A stretch of 64,000 bases of DNA from positions 1 through 64,000 of the forward strand of contig NZ_WUAF01000013.1 in assembly GCF_009800965.1 (NCBI RefSeq), in the 5' to 3' direction. The translations under genes and the position numbers were made by a program. The notes under the pieces are model-generated. The model worked only from the letters and a program-made list of their open reading frames with translations, was not told where the DNA came from and ran no database searches. Origin of the DNA: Cognatazoarcus halotolerans (GTDB lineage: Bacteria > Pseudomonadota > Gammaproteobacteria > Burkholderiales > Rhodocyclaceae). Below, one piece after another: positions 36,109 through 44,279 of the stretch. Position 1 is the stretch's first letter, and every line of letters begins with the position of its first letter.

Positions 36109-36747
36109 ATGGTAAGACAACAATCCGGCTTTACCTTGGTGGAAATGGCCGTTGTGCTGGTCATCATCGGTCTGCTGCTTGGCGGTGTGCTGAAAGGTCA
36201 GGAGCTCATCAACAGCGCCAAGGCCAAGAGCCTTGTCAATGACTTCAGGGCAACGGCGACTTTTCTCTACGGTTATCAGGACCGCTTTCGTGCGCTTCCG
36301 GGCGACGACGCCGCGGCCGACACCCACATCGGCGGCGTGAAGGCGACGACCGGCGGCACCCTTGGCAACGGACGCATTGAAGGTGCATGGGACTCAACCA
36401 CGGAAACCGACGAATCGGTGCTGTTCTGGCAACACGTCCGGCTCGCCAACCTGACGTCGGGTACCACGACGGCCCCGACTGCAGCAACGATTCTGGCGTG
36501 GTTGCCACGCAATGCAGAGGGCGGCAGGATCGGCATTACGAGCACAGTCCCGATCACCGGCCTGACCGGATCATTTTTCGTCTGTCAGGGCAGTCTTTCC
36601 GGACGATTCGCACGCCAGATCGATACAACAATGGACGACGGCATCAGCAACACCGGAACGGTACAACTGACGACCGAAGCGACAAAACCGACAGCCAGCG
36701 CCACCGTGACCGACACCGGCACCTACACCGTGTGCGTCGCCTACTGA
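36109..36747 (+). CDS. Major-type type IV prepilin
   Basis: This 212-residue prepilin has leader MVRQQSG, then FTLVEMAVVLVIIGLLLGGV with Glu5. The segment GQELINSAKAKSLVNDFRAT and then YQDRFRALPGDD is a conserved pattern of a widespread proteobacterial pilin family. Two cysteines near the C-terminus (FFVCQG and YTVCVAY) could form the D-loop disulfide. Ribosome-binding site GGAGAAGG precedes the ATG. It stands apart from the other pilus genes, with its own sigma54 promoter and three upstream palindromes, and ends at a strong hairpin. It is the best candidate for the main structural subunit. No prepilin peptidase lies in the window. Confidence 0.9.
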   Translation: MVRQQSGFTLVEMAVVLVIIGLLLGGVLKGQELINSAKAKSLVNDFRATATFLYGYQDRFRALPGDDAAADTHIGGVKATTGGTLGNGRIEGAWDSTTETDESVLFWQHVRLANLTSGTTTAPTAATILAWLPRNAEGGRIGITSTVPITGLTGSFFVCQGSLSGRFARQIDTTMDDGISNTGTVQLTTEATKPTASATVTDTGTYTVCVAY

Positions 36748-36758
36748 CGGATGGTCAG

Positions 36759-36796
36759 AAGCTGGATGAGCCACTTGCACACGGCTCATCCAGCTT
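36759..36796. terminator. Perfect 14-bp hairpin between prepilin and antiporter genes
   Basis: AAGCTGGATGAGCC and GGCTCATCCAGCTT pair perfectly around a 10-base loop, between two convergent genes. There is no long T run, so it may act as an mRNA-stabilising 3' end for the prepilin as much as a terminator. It reaches the last base of the antiporter gene's stop codon. Confidence 0.75.
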
Positions 36797-38766
36797 CATC
36801 CGCCTCGCAGAATACGCATCTCCGCGAGTTCGAGGTTAGCCGGCACACCAAGCAGAACGAGCACATCGCCCTCAGCGACCACGGTTTCGGGCGCCGGGCT
36901 CAGGCCACGGATATTGCGTCTGCGCACAGCTGAAACCGTCACGTCAAGCAATTCGAGTTCAAGCTCGGCAAGTGTTCGTCCAATCACATCGGCGCCCGCT
37001 GCGACGACCACCGCATGGAGGCGGGATTGCTGTGAATCGGGCCCTTCCTGCTCGTCGCTGACACCATGGAAAAAGCCGCGCATCAATTCGTAGCGCTGGT
37101 TCCTGATTTCACGGATACGACGAATTACGCGGTTGAGCGGCACCCCAACCAACGCCAAGGCATGCGAAGCCAGCATGATGCTGCCTTCGAAGGCCTCTGG
37201 CACCACCTCGGTCGCCCCCCCCTGGGATAGCTTTTCCATATCGGCTTCGTCAGCCGCACGGGCGATAACCGGCATATCGGGCCGCAAGGCATGCACGTGG
37301 TACATCACGCGCAGCGCCGCTTCAACCTCCGCAAACGAGATCAGCACCGCCGAGGCTCTGCTGATACCCGCCGCCATGAGCGTTTCGCGCCGCGCAGCGT
37401 CACCGTAAACCACGGTGTCACCCGCCGCTGCGGCTTCCCGCACACGCTCCGGATCGAGATCCAGCGCAACATAGTCGACGTTTTCCTGTTCGATGAAGCG
37501 CGCCATGTACTGACCGCTTCGTCCGTACCCACAAATGATCACGTGGCCCTGGGTACTCATCGACTTGGCCGCTACCCTCGTCAACTCCATGGAGCGCAGC
37601 AACCATTCCGAAGCGACGAAGCGCATGACCAGTTTGTCGCTGACCTGGACGATCAGGGGTGCGATCAGCATCGATAACACGAGCGCCGCGACAGTCACCT
37701 GCATCACCGCCGATGGCAAGAGGTTCAGGCCGTCGATAAGCGAAATCAGGACAAATCCGAATTCACCACCGGCACACAACCAGAGCCCCGACCGCATCGC
37801 GGTACCGGCCGACGCGCCGAACGCCCGCGAAGCCGCCGCGACGACCGCAAACTTCAGCAGAAGTAGCGCCAGCAACAGGCCGAGGACGGCAGGCAGATTC
37901 ACGACGATCGTGCGCACGTCCAGAAACATGCCTACCGTCACGAAAAACAGACCGAGAAGCACATCCCGAAACGGCTTGATATCCTCCTCGACCTGATAAC
38001 GGTATTCCGTTTCTGAAATGAGCATTCCGGCGAGGAAGGCACCGAGTGCCATAGACAGTCCCACGGATTCGGACAGCCAGGCCAGGCCAAGCGTGATCAA
38101 CAGAACATTTAGCATGAACAGCTCGCCCGAACGCCGCCGGGCGACCAGCGTGAACCACGTCCGCATCCAGCGTTGGCCGAACACCAGCACGACAGCAAGC
38201 AGGATGACAGCCTTGACGCCCGCGACGCCAAGCGTCAAGGCAAGCTCGCCGGCCGGCCGCGACAGCGCAGGTATGACAATCAGGAGCGGCACCACCGCAA
38301 TATCCTGAAAGAGAAGAACCCCTATGGCTTCCCGCCCGTGACGCGAGTCGAGCTCAAGGCGATCGGTGAGAAGCTTCGACAGAATCGCGGTTGACGACAT
38401 CGCCACGATCCCACCAAGAGCAAAGCTCCCCACCCAGCCAAGCCCGGCCAGCTTGCCGACAAGCGTCACCAATGCCATGGTGCCGAACACCTGGACGGCC
38501 CCCAAACCAAATACGATGCGCTTCATGCTGAACAAGCGCGGCAACGAAAACTCGAGGCCGATCGAGAACATCAGGAAAACCACGCCGAACTCGGCAAGGT
38601 GGCCGGCGCCCTCCCCTTCGGACATGAGGTTCAGTGCATGCGGCCCGATCGCCGCCCCCACCATCAGATAACCCAGCACCGGAGGCAGATTGAAGCCGCG
38701 AAAAAGCGCCACCATGAAGACCGAGGCAGCCAGCAACAGCAGGACCAGTTCGAGGGTATTGGTCAT
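36796..38766 (-). CDS. KefB/KefC-type monovalent cation:proton antiporter (CPA2)
   Basis: This 656-residue inner-membrane transporter has about 12-13 helices of the sodium/proton exchanger fold (residues 1-385; helix motif LLFQDIAVVPLLIVIPAL with the conserved QD of KefC). A RCK/TrkA-N domain follows at about 405-520 with the nucleotide-binding motif IICGYGRSGQ, and a TrkA-C domain at about 565-650. Such proteins release potassium or exchange it for protons under redox or nucleotide control. No KefF/KefG partner gene is adjacent. It is divergent from kdsD. Confidence 0.92.
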   Translation of the reverse strand: MTNTLELVLLLLAASVFMVALFRGFNLPPVLGYLMVGAAIGPHALNLMSEGEGAGHLAEFGVVFLMFSIGLEFSLPRLFSMKRIVFGLGAVQVFGTMALVTLVGKLAGLGWVGSFALGGIVAMSSTAILSKLLTDRLELDSRHGREAIGVLLFQDIAVVPLLIVIPALSRPAGELALTLGVAGVKAVILLAVVLVFGQRWMRTWFTLVARRRSGELFMLNVLLITLGLAWLSESVGLSMALGAFLAGMLISETEYRYQVEEDIKPFRDVLLGLFFVTVGMFLDVRTIVVNLPAVLGLLLALLLLKFAVVAAASRAFGASAGTAMRSGLWLCAGGEFGFVLISLIDGLNLLPSAVMQVTVAALVLSMLIAPLIVQVSDKLVMRFVASEWLLRSMELTRVAAKSMSTQGHVIICGYGRSGQYMARFIEQENVDYVALDLDPERVREAAAAGDTVVYGDAARRETLMAAGISRASAVLISFAEVEAALRVMYHVHALRPDMPVIARAADEADMEKLSQGGATEVVPEAFEGSIMLASHALALVGVPLNRVIRRIREIRNQRYELMRGFFHGVSDEQEGPDSQQSRLHAVVVAAGADVIGRTLAELELELLDVTVSAVRRRNIRGLSPAPETVVAEGDVLVLLGVPANLELAEMRILRGG

Positions 38767-38877
38767 CGAGTCATCTATACCGAGAACGCTTTGAACGGGC
38801 GGTGCGGCAACCGATCGGGCAATGCCCGTCTGTTATACTTTTCAGCCTAGTCTAACGCCTGCCTGCCGCTCAACGAA

Positions 38878-39864
38878 ATGATGACAACGCCGGACATTCT
38901 TGAACACAGCCTGGAACTGGCCCGTCGTGTTCTGCATATCGAAGCCCGCGCGGTCGACGCACTGGCTGACCGCCTGAACGGCGAGTTCCTCGCGGCCGTC
39001 GAACTGGTGCTCAACCGCCACGGCAGAGTGATCGTAACCGGGATCGGCAAGACCGGGCATATCGGTCGCAAGCTTGCGGCCACGCTCGCCAGCACAGGCA
39101 CACCGGCTTACTTCGTCCACGCAGCCGAAGCCGCGCATGGTGATCTCGGCATGATCACTCCGGAGGACATCGTCATCGCCCTGTCCAACTCAGGGGCGAG
39201 CGAGGAACTCCTCACCATCGTTCCCCTGGTGAAACGTCAGGGCGCCAAGCTGATTGCCATGACCGGGAACCCCGCCTCTCCGCTCGCGCAGGCGGCCGAC
39301 GTCCATCTTGACAGCGCCGTTGCGGAAGAAGCATGCCCGCTCAATCTGGCACCGACAGCCAGCACCACCGCGGCCCTTGCGCTCGGTGACGCGCTCGCAG
39401 TGGCCTTACTCGATGCACGAGGTTTCGACACGAACGATTTTGCGCGCTCGCATCCTGGCGGTACGTTGGGGCGACGCCTCCTTACCCGGGTAAGCGACGT
39501 GATGCGCGGGATCGACACGGTACCCCAGGTCGGGCCCGAGGCGAAGCTCACGAGCGTCCTGCTCGAAATGTCTCGCGGAGGAATGGGCATGGCGGCGGTG
39601 GTCGGAGAACAGCACGCGATCATCGGTATCTTTACCGACGGCGACTTGCGACGCACTTTCGAGCGGGGCGTCGACGTGCGTCATGCTTCGGTAATCGAGG
39701 TGATGACGAGGTCTCCCCGCACGATTTCGCCGGACGCGCTCGCCGCCGAAGCCGCTGCCGTAATGGAGTCGGCCCGCATCAGCCAGCTTCTTGTGAGCGA
39801 CGAGCACAATACCTTGCTCGGTGCCCTCACCACCCTGGACCTGATGCGCGCCAAGGTGATCTGA
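38878..39864 (+). CDS. kdsD: Arabinose-5-phosphate isomerase KdsD
   Basis: KdsD interconverts ribulose 5-phosphate and arabinose 5-phosphate, the first step towards the lipopolysaccharide sugar Kdo. At 328 residues it has an SIS domain (VIVTGIGKTGHIGRKLAATL, HGDLGMITPEDIVIALSNSG) and two CBS domains after the HPGGTLGRRLL motif near 200. A TATACT -10-like sequence lies 39 bases upstream. lptC follows 24 bases later. In related genomes kdsC, the Kdo-8-phosphate phosphatase gene, usually lies between them and is missing here. Confidence 0.95.
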   Translation: MMTTPDILEHSLELARRVLHIEARAVDALADRLNGEFLAAVELVLNRHGRVIVTGIGKTGHIGRKLAATLASTGTPAYFVHAAEAAHGDLGMITPEDIVIALSNSGASEELLTIVPLVKRQGAKLIAMTGNPASPLAQAADVHLDSAVAEEACPLNLAPTASTTAALALGDALAVALLDARGFDTNDFARSHPGGTLGRRLLTRVSDVMRGIDTVPQVGPEAKLTSVLLEMSRGGMGMAAVVGEQHAIIGIFTDGDLRRTFERGVDVRHASVIEVMTRSPRTISPDALAAEAAAVMESARISQLLVSDEHNTLLGALTTLDLMRAKVI

Positions 39865-39888
39865 GCATGCTCAGCCCCCAGTAGCGGC

Positions 39889-40455
39889 ATGCGAGCCGAT
39901 ACGCTACACCGGCTTTTTCCAGTCGTTGCGCTTGGCGCGCTGGCGGCCGTTACGCTATGGCTCGAGCGGATCTCGAGGCCGGTAGAGCAAAGCGTGCCCG
40001 TTGCAGCCTCGAGCGGCCCGGACATGGTGGTCGAGCGCTTTTCCGTTCATCGCTTTGATTCCGCTGGGCGCCTGCAATATGAGCTCTCTGCCCGAACCAT
40101 GCGTCACTTTCCGCTTGACGGTCGCACCGATCTCGACGAGCCGAAACTCCGTTTTTACGGGGTGGACCGTACTTCCCACGCAAGCGCAACCACAGGATCC
40201 GTGAGCACCAATGGCGAACGTGTTTTGCTGGAAGGCAACGTCATCGTTGTGCGCGAAGCTTCGGCGGGCAAACCGCAAGGCGAAATACGCACGGAAGCAC
40301 TGACTATCTGGCCCGATACCGAAAAGGTGGAAAGCGCGGTACCGGTCTCCTATCGCGAAGGCACCAACACGGTCACCGCAGCAACACTCTCAGCCGACAA
40401 TCTGCGCGGCAATCTACAACTCGGTGGCGGAGTCAAGGCCACCTTCTCCCGGTAA
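39889..40455 (+). CDS. lptC: Lipopolysaccharide export protein LptC
   Basis: LptC takes lipopolysaccharide from the LptBFG extractor and passes it to LptA. The 188-residue protein has an N-terminal membrane helix (LFPVVALGALAAVTLWLERI, about residues 9-28) and the LptC beta-jellyroll fold (MVVERFSVHRFDSAGRLQYE, then PKLRFYG). It lies between kdsD and lptA, 5 bases before lptA, the typical context. Confidence 0.92.
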   Translation: MRADTLHRLFPVVALGALAAVTLWLERISRPVEQSVPVAASSGPDMVVERFSVHRFDSAGRLQYELSARTMRHFPLDGRTDLDEPKLRFYGVDRTSHASATTGSVSTNGERVLLEGNVIVVREASAGKPQGEIRTEALTIWPDTEKVESAVPVSYREGTNTVTAATLSADNLRGNLQLGGGVKATFSR

Positions 40456-40460
40456 GCAAG

Positions 40461-41027
40461 ATGCCAATCCGCCTCCTGATAGCCTGTCTCTCGATGACCC
40501 TGGCAAGCATGGCCGCCCATGCCGAACGCGCCGACAGCAAGCAACCGGTCAATATCGAGGCCGACCGCGTGTCAGTGGACGACCGCAACAAGACGCATAC
40601 CTTCGAGGGTAACGTGATCCTCAGCCAGGGCACGCTGTCGATCCGCGGCAACCGTCTGGTCGTTACACAAAATGAAGATGGATTCCAGAAGGGCGTAGCG
40701 ATAGGGGGGGCCGACGGACGTGCAAGTTTCAGGCAGCGACGTGAAGGTCGCAACGAATTCGTGGAAGGGCTTGCCGAGAAAATCGAATACGACGGCCGCA
40801 CAGAGAAGGCGACCCTGGTAGGGCGTGCCGAGGTACGGAGCGGCGGTGATCTGGTCAAGGGACAATACATCGAGTACGACGGCATGACGGAGAACTACCT
40901 CGTGACCAATGGCAGGGCGCCGGGCACATCCTCCAGTGAGAGCAGCCCGCGGGTAAAAGCGGTCATCCAGCCCAAAGGCATTCCGTCTGCGCCGGCCACG
41001 ACACCGCAGAGTCCGGGCTCCAACTAG
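40461..41027 (+). CDS. lptA: Lipopolysaccharide transport periplasmic protein LptA
   Basis: LptA forms the periplasmic bridge along which lipopolysaccharide moves to the outer membrane. The 188-residue precursor has a signal peptide ending AAHA (about residue 21), then the OstA-type jellyroll: QPVNIEADRVSVDDRNKTHT, FEGNVILSQGTLSIRGNRLV, YDGRTEKATL. lptB normally follows in this gene order; here the next gene is an enoyl-CoA hydratase 96 bases away. Confidence 0.94.
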   Translation: MPIRLLIACLSMTLASMAAHAERADSKQPVNIEADRVSVDDRNKTHTFEGNVILSQGTLSIRGNRLVVTQNEDGFQKGVAIGGADGRASFRQRREGRNEFVEGLAEKIEYDGRTEKATLVGRAEVRSGGDLVKGQYIEYDGMTENYLVTNGRAPGTSSSESSPRVKAVIQPKGIPSAPATTPQSPGSN

Positions 41028-41123
41028 AAACGGGTTTCTCAATAGACGGACGCTTTACCCGGCGGGAGTCTGTCACGCTCCCTCCATTCACACTAGGCGC
41101 AAAACACCGAGAAAGGAGAATCG

Positions 41124-41900
41124 ATGGAATACGAAAACATTCTTGTTGAAAGCCGTGACCGTGTAGGGCTGATTACGCTCAACAGACCCAAGGCGCTCAA
41201 CGCACTCAACGATGCGCTGGTCGACGAGATCGGCAAGGCGCTCGACCGTTTCGAAGCCGATGAAGGCATTGGCGCAATCGTCATCACCGGATCCGACAAG
41301 GCCTTCGCTGCCGGCGCAGACATCGGCGCAATGGCCGAGTTTTCCTATATGGACGCCTACAAGGGCGACTACATCACCCGTAACTGGGAGCGGGTCAAGA
41401 CCTGCCGAAAACCCGTCATCGCGGCCGTTGCCGGCTTCGCGCTCGGCGGTGGCTGCGAACTTGCGATGATGTGCGACATGATTTTCGCCGCGGACACCGC
41501 GAGGTTTGGCCAACCGGAAGTAAAACTCGGCATTCTGCCAGGTGCGGGCGGCACCCAGCGGCTGCCGCGTGCGGTTGGCAAGGCCAAGGCCATGGACATG
41601 TGCCTGACTGCGCGCATGATGGACGCGACAGAAGCGGAACGGTGTGGACTCGTGGCGCGAGTCATCCCCGCCGACAACCTCATGGAAGAAACCCTAGCAG
41701 CAGCCCAGACCATTGCGGCTTACTCGCTGCCCGTGGTCATGATGATCAAGGAATCGGTCAACAGGGCCTTCGAAAGCGGTCTGCAGGAAGGTCTGCTTTT
41801 CGAGAGGAGGGTTTTCCACTCCGCCTTTGCGCTGGACGATCAGAAGGAAGGCATGGCCGCTTTCGTCGCGAAGCGCAAACCCGAGTTCAAGCACCGCTGA
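41124..41900 (+). CDS. Enoyl-CoA hydratase (crotonase family)
   Basis: This 258-residue enzyme hydrates trans-2-enoyl-CoA in fatty-acid or aromatic-acid beta-oxidation. The crotonase signature is complete: oxyanion-hole segments [11 protein letters not shown] and [18 protein letters not shown], with both catalytic glutamates (GGCE and [19 protein letters not shown]). Sequence and length fit short-chain hydratases. It has a good ribosome-binding site (AAAGGAG) and its own terminator, so it is probably a single-gene unit. It precedes the phasin gene, but no shared promoter is visible. Confidence 0.93.
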   Translation: MEYENILVESRDRVGLITLNRPKALNALNDALVDEIGKALDRFEADEGIGAIVITGSDKAFAAGADIGAMAEFSYMDAYKGDYITRNWERVKTCRKPVIAAVAGFALGGGCELAMMCDMIFAADTARFGQPEVKLGILPGAGGTQRLPRAVGKAKAMDMCLTARMMDATEAERCGLVARVIPADNLMEETLAAAQTIAAYSLPVVMMIKESVNRAFESGLQEGLLFERRVFHSAFALDDQKEGMAAFVAKRKPEFKHR

Positions 41901-41929
41901 ACACGATTCAGCCCTGCAAGAGTGTCCAG

Positions 41930-41975
41930 AATGCTGCCGTGCAGAAATCCACTGCAAATTCCGGCAGCATTTTTT
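41930..41975 (+). terminator. Rho-independent terminator after enoyl-CoA hydratase
   Basis: AATGCTGCCG pairs with CGGCAGCATT, with an inner TGCAG/CTGCA pair in the long loop, followed by six T residues. It is a strong intrinsic terminator. The remaining 225 bases up to the phasin gene are AT-rich and hold its promoter. Confidence 0.9.
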
Positions 41976-42084
41976 CAACCTCATTAAAAACTCGAGAAAA
42001 ACAAACACAAGTTACTGTTTAAAGTGAAATTTTTTCAAACAAACGTTTGCCCGCACTAGTAGGTCGTCAATACTCGCCATCAAG

Positions 42085-42112
42085 TTGACTTCGAATCGAC
42101 TTCTCCTATAAT
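42085..42112 (+). promoter_or_regulatory. Sigma70 promoter of the phasin gene
   Basis: TTGACT (42085-42090) and a perfect TATAAT (42107-42112) are 16 bases apart, about 90 bases before the phasin start. It looks like a strong housekeeping promoter, as expected for an abundant granule protein. Confidence 0.8.
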
Positions 42113-42200
42113 TCGGATCGTGTCGCAGCGCAACATAAAAACAGAACAGTGTGGCTGCGTAAAACGCTTTGACACCGCTTCACCACTAGGAGATACAGGC

Positions 42201-42764
42201 ATGTTCGCAACACCCGAGCAGCTCGCTGCTACCAACAAGGCAAACATCGAAGTCGTTCTGACCTTGGCCAACACTGCGTTCGCAAACGCAGAGCGCCTTG
42301 CCGCACTGAACCTGAACACCGCTCGTTCGGTGCTGGAAGATGGCGTCGCGAACGCCAAGGCGCTGCTCGCGGCGAAGGATCTCCAGGAACTGGTAAGCCT
42401 GCAGACCGCCATGGCCCAACCGATGATCGAGAAGGCCGTTGCCTACAGCCGCAATGTGTACGAGATCACCTCCCAGGCCCAGGAAGAGGTTGCCAAGGTT
42501 GTCGAGGGGCAAATGAGCGAAGCGAACAAGAACGTTGCCGCCGCTCTCGAAAAGGCAGCCAAATCGGCGCCCGCCGGCTCCGACGTTGCCGTAGCTGCAG
42601 TCAAGTCTGCAATCGCGGCAGCCAACTCGGCTTATGACAGTATGACCAAGGCTGCCAAGCAGGTTGCGGAAATCGCCGAAGCGAACGTCGCTGCCGCGAC
42701 CAGCGCAACCGTCAAGGCAGTTGGCGCTTCGACGAGCAAGGCCGGATCCAAGAAAGCGGCCTAA
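42201..42764 (+). CDS. phaP: Phasin (polyhydroxyalkanoate granule-associated protein)
   Basis: This 187-residue protein coats polyhydroxyalkanoate storage granules and limits their size. The family pattern is visible: MFATPEQLAATNKANIEVVL at the start, amphipathic helices through the middle (LEDGVANAKALLAAKDLQEL, VYEITSQAQEEVAKVVEGQ) and an alanine/lysine-rich tail. The ATG at 42201 has AGGAG upstream; an earlier in-frame start would lie in the leader. It stands alone between a strong promoter and a strong terminator. Confidence 0.93.
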   Translation: MFATPEQLAATNKANIEVVLTLANTAFANAERLAALNLNTARSVLEDGVANAKALLAAKDLQELVSLQTAMAQPMIEKAVAYSRNVYEITSQAQEEVAKVVEGQMSEANKNVAAALEKAAKSAPAGSDVAVAAVKSAIAAANSAYDSMTKAAKQVAEIAEANVAAATSATVKAVGASTSKAGSKKAA

Positions 42765-42786
42765 TTGCCGTCTGGATCGGCAAGAG

Positions 42787-42816
42787 AAGCCCCGCGTGAC
42801 GCGGGGCTTTTTCTTT
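42787..42816 (+). terminator. Rho-independent terminator of the phasin gene
   Basis: AAGCCCCGCG-tga-CGCGGGGCTT is a perfect 10-bp stem with a 3-base loop, continuing into TTTTTCTTT. It lies 22 bases after the phasin stop. The remaining 120 bases to plsC hold nothing recognisable. Confidence 0.95.
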
Positions 42817-42939
42817 GTCAGGCGCGATTCAATATGCGGGAACGTAATCGGATCTGTTCAGATGCGGTATCCGTAGAAAGACCGCATGGCTGCGCGAGAG
42901 CAGCGGAAATCACCAATCGGCGATATTGCAATCCGAAAT

Positions 42940-43671
42940 CTAGCGGTAGTGGTGAGGGAACAAGCGGTGCATTTCGGCTTCGATCCAGGCTTGGGCACGC
43001 GTATTGATCTCCTCCGGCGCGAGTCCCACGGTATCTATCGCTGGGCCGATGCTGACCAGAATCTCTCCCGGTCGTTTGACAAAGGCATTTCTCGGCCAGA
43101 ACTCTCCGGCATTGTGTGCCACCGGAACCACCCGGGCCCCCGTTCTGCTTGCGAGATAGGCGCCTCCGACCTTGTAGCGCTTCTTCGCACCGACCGCAAT
43201 CCGTGTTCCCTCTGGAAATACAACAACCCAGAAACCCTCCTCGAGTCGACGCCGTCCCTGTTCCTCGACCTGCGCCAACGCATCTTTTCCGGCTGACCTG
43301 TCGATGGAAATTACCGGCAGCTGGCTCAAACCCCACCCGAAAAACGGCACTTTCAGCAACTCGCGCTTCAACACGAACGACAGCGGAGGGAAGATGTGTT
43401 GAAGCGCCATCGTCTCCCATGCCGACTGATGCTTGCACAGGATCACCGCGGGCTCGGTCGGCAAGTTCTCCTTGCCGAGAACCTTGTAGCGGATTCCCAG
43501 CAGATAGCGGACAAACCACATTACAACGTCGGTCCAGACAGTGATCAGTCGATAACGTGTATGAGGTTTCAACGGGAAGGTAAGAAACGCGAAGAGTGCA
43601 ACCGGCGGGGTCACGATCAACAGCACGATTGCGAAGAGGACGGACCGAATCAGATTCACGATATTGCTCAA
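42940..43671 (-). CDS. plsC: 1-acyl-sn-glycerol-3-phosphate acyltransferase
   Basis: This inner-membrane enzyme adds the second acyl chain to lysophosphatidate in phospholipid synthesis. It has about 243 residues, one or two N-terminal helices (VLFAIVLLIVTPPVALFAFL), and the acyltransferase motifs KHQSAWETM (block I, with HX4E in place of the usual HX4D), FPEGTR (block III) and VVPVAHNAG. The likeliest start is a TTG at 43671 overlapping the gmhB stop; GTG at 43659 is another choice. It ends the glyQ-glyS-gmhB-plsC operon. Confidence 0.88.
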   Translation of the reverse strand: MSNIVNLIRSVLFAIVLLIVTPPVALFAFLTFPLKPHTRYRLITVWTDVVMWFVRYLLGIRYKVLGKENLPTEPAVILCKHQSAWETMALQHIFPPLSFVLKRELLKVPFFGWGLSQLPVISIDRSAGKDALAQVEEQGRRRLEEGFWVVVFPEGTRIAVGAKKRYKVGGAYLASRTGARVVPVAHNAGEFWPRNAFVKRPGEILVSIGPAIDTVGLAPEEINTRAQAWIEAEMHRLFPHHYR

Positions 43672-44204
43672 GCTGTGAGTTCGGCGACGACCGCCGCAAG
43701 GTCGGGAAATACCCGCGTCTCTGGGGGCAAGGCGGGATCCTCTCTGGTCCTCGCCCCCTTTCCGGTAAGGACCAGATACGGAGCGCATCCGACCGCCTCG
43801 CCAGCCAGCAAGTCTCGCATGCTGTCACCTACTGTCGGTACGCCGGCAAGATCGACATTGAAACGCTCCGCGATCTGCTTGAGCAGACCTGGTTTCGGCT
43901 TGCGGCAATCACAGGTCGAATCGGCCGCATGCGGGCAGAAAAATATTGCGTCGATGCGCCCCCCGCCTGCCTGTGCCAGCGACTTGACCATCTTTTCGTG
44001 AATGGAGTTGAGCGTGTCCATGTCGAAAAGCCCTCGCCCCACGCCGGACTGATTCGATGCAACGACGACCCGCCATCCCCATTGGTTCAAGCGTGCAATG
44101 GCCTCGAGAGAGCCCGGAATGGGGTGCCATTCTTCGGGAGACTTGATGAACTGCTCGGAGTCTTCGTTGATGACGCCATCTCGATCGAGAATGATCAGTT
44201 TCAT
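43668..44204 (-). CDS. gmhB: D-glycero-beta-D-manno-heptose 1,7-bisphosphate 7-phosphatase
   Basis: GmhB removes the 7-phosphate of heptose bisphosphate in the synthesis of the lipopolysaccharide inner-core heptose. The 178-residue HAD phosphatase starts MKLIILDRDGVINEDS with both motif-I aspartates. It carries the zinc-loop cysteines CPHAADSTCDCRKPKPGLL and motif GDSMRDLLAG. The ATG at 44204 is chosen because the family begins at this point. It lies between glyS and plsC. Confidence 0.93.
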   Translation of the reverse strand: MKLIILDRDGVINEDSEQFIKSPEEWHPIPGSLEAIARLNQWGWRVVVASNQSGVGRGLFDMDTLNSIHEKMVKSLAQAGGGRIDAIFFCPHAADSTCDCRKPKPGLLKQIAERFNVDLAGVPTVGDSMRDLLAGEAVGCAPYLVLTGKGARTREDPALPPETRVFPDLAAVVAELTA

Positions 44205-44279
44205 GCCAACACTCTGCTTGATGGAAGAGCGCATCGCAATTCGGGCCCCCTCGGACTCACAGACGATGCGCCAGGTAAT

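Noticed and set aside
43668-44204. The HAD phosphatase as the missing kdsC
   Set aside because: It has the zinc-loop cysteines and length of GmhB and sits in the glyS-gmhB-plsC order, so it is not KdsC.
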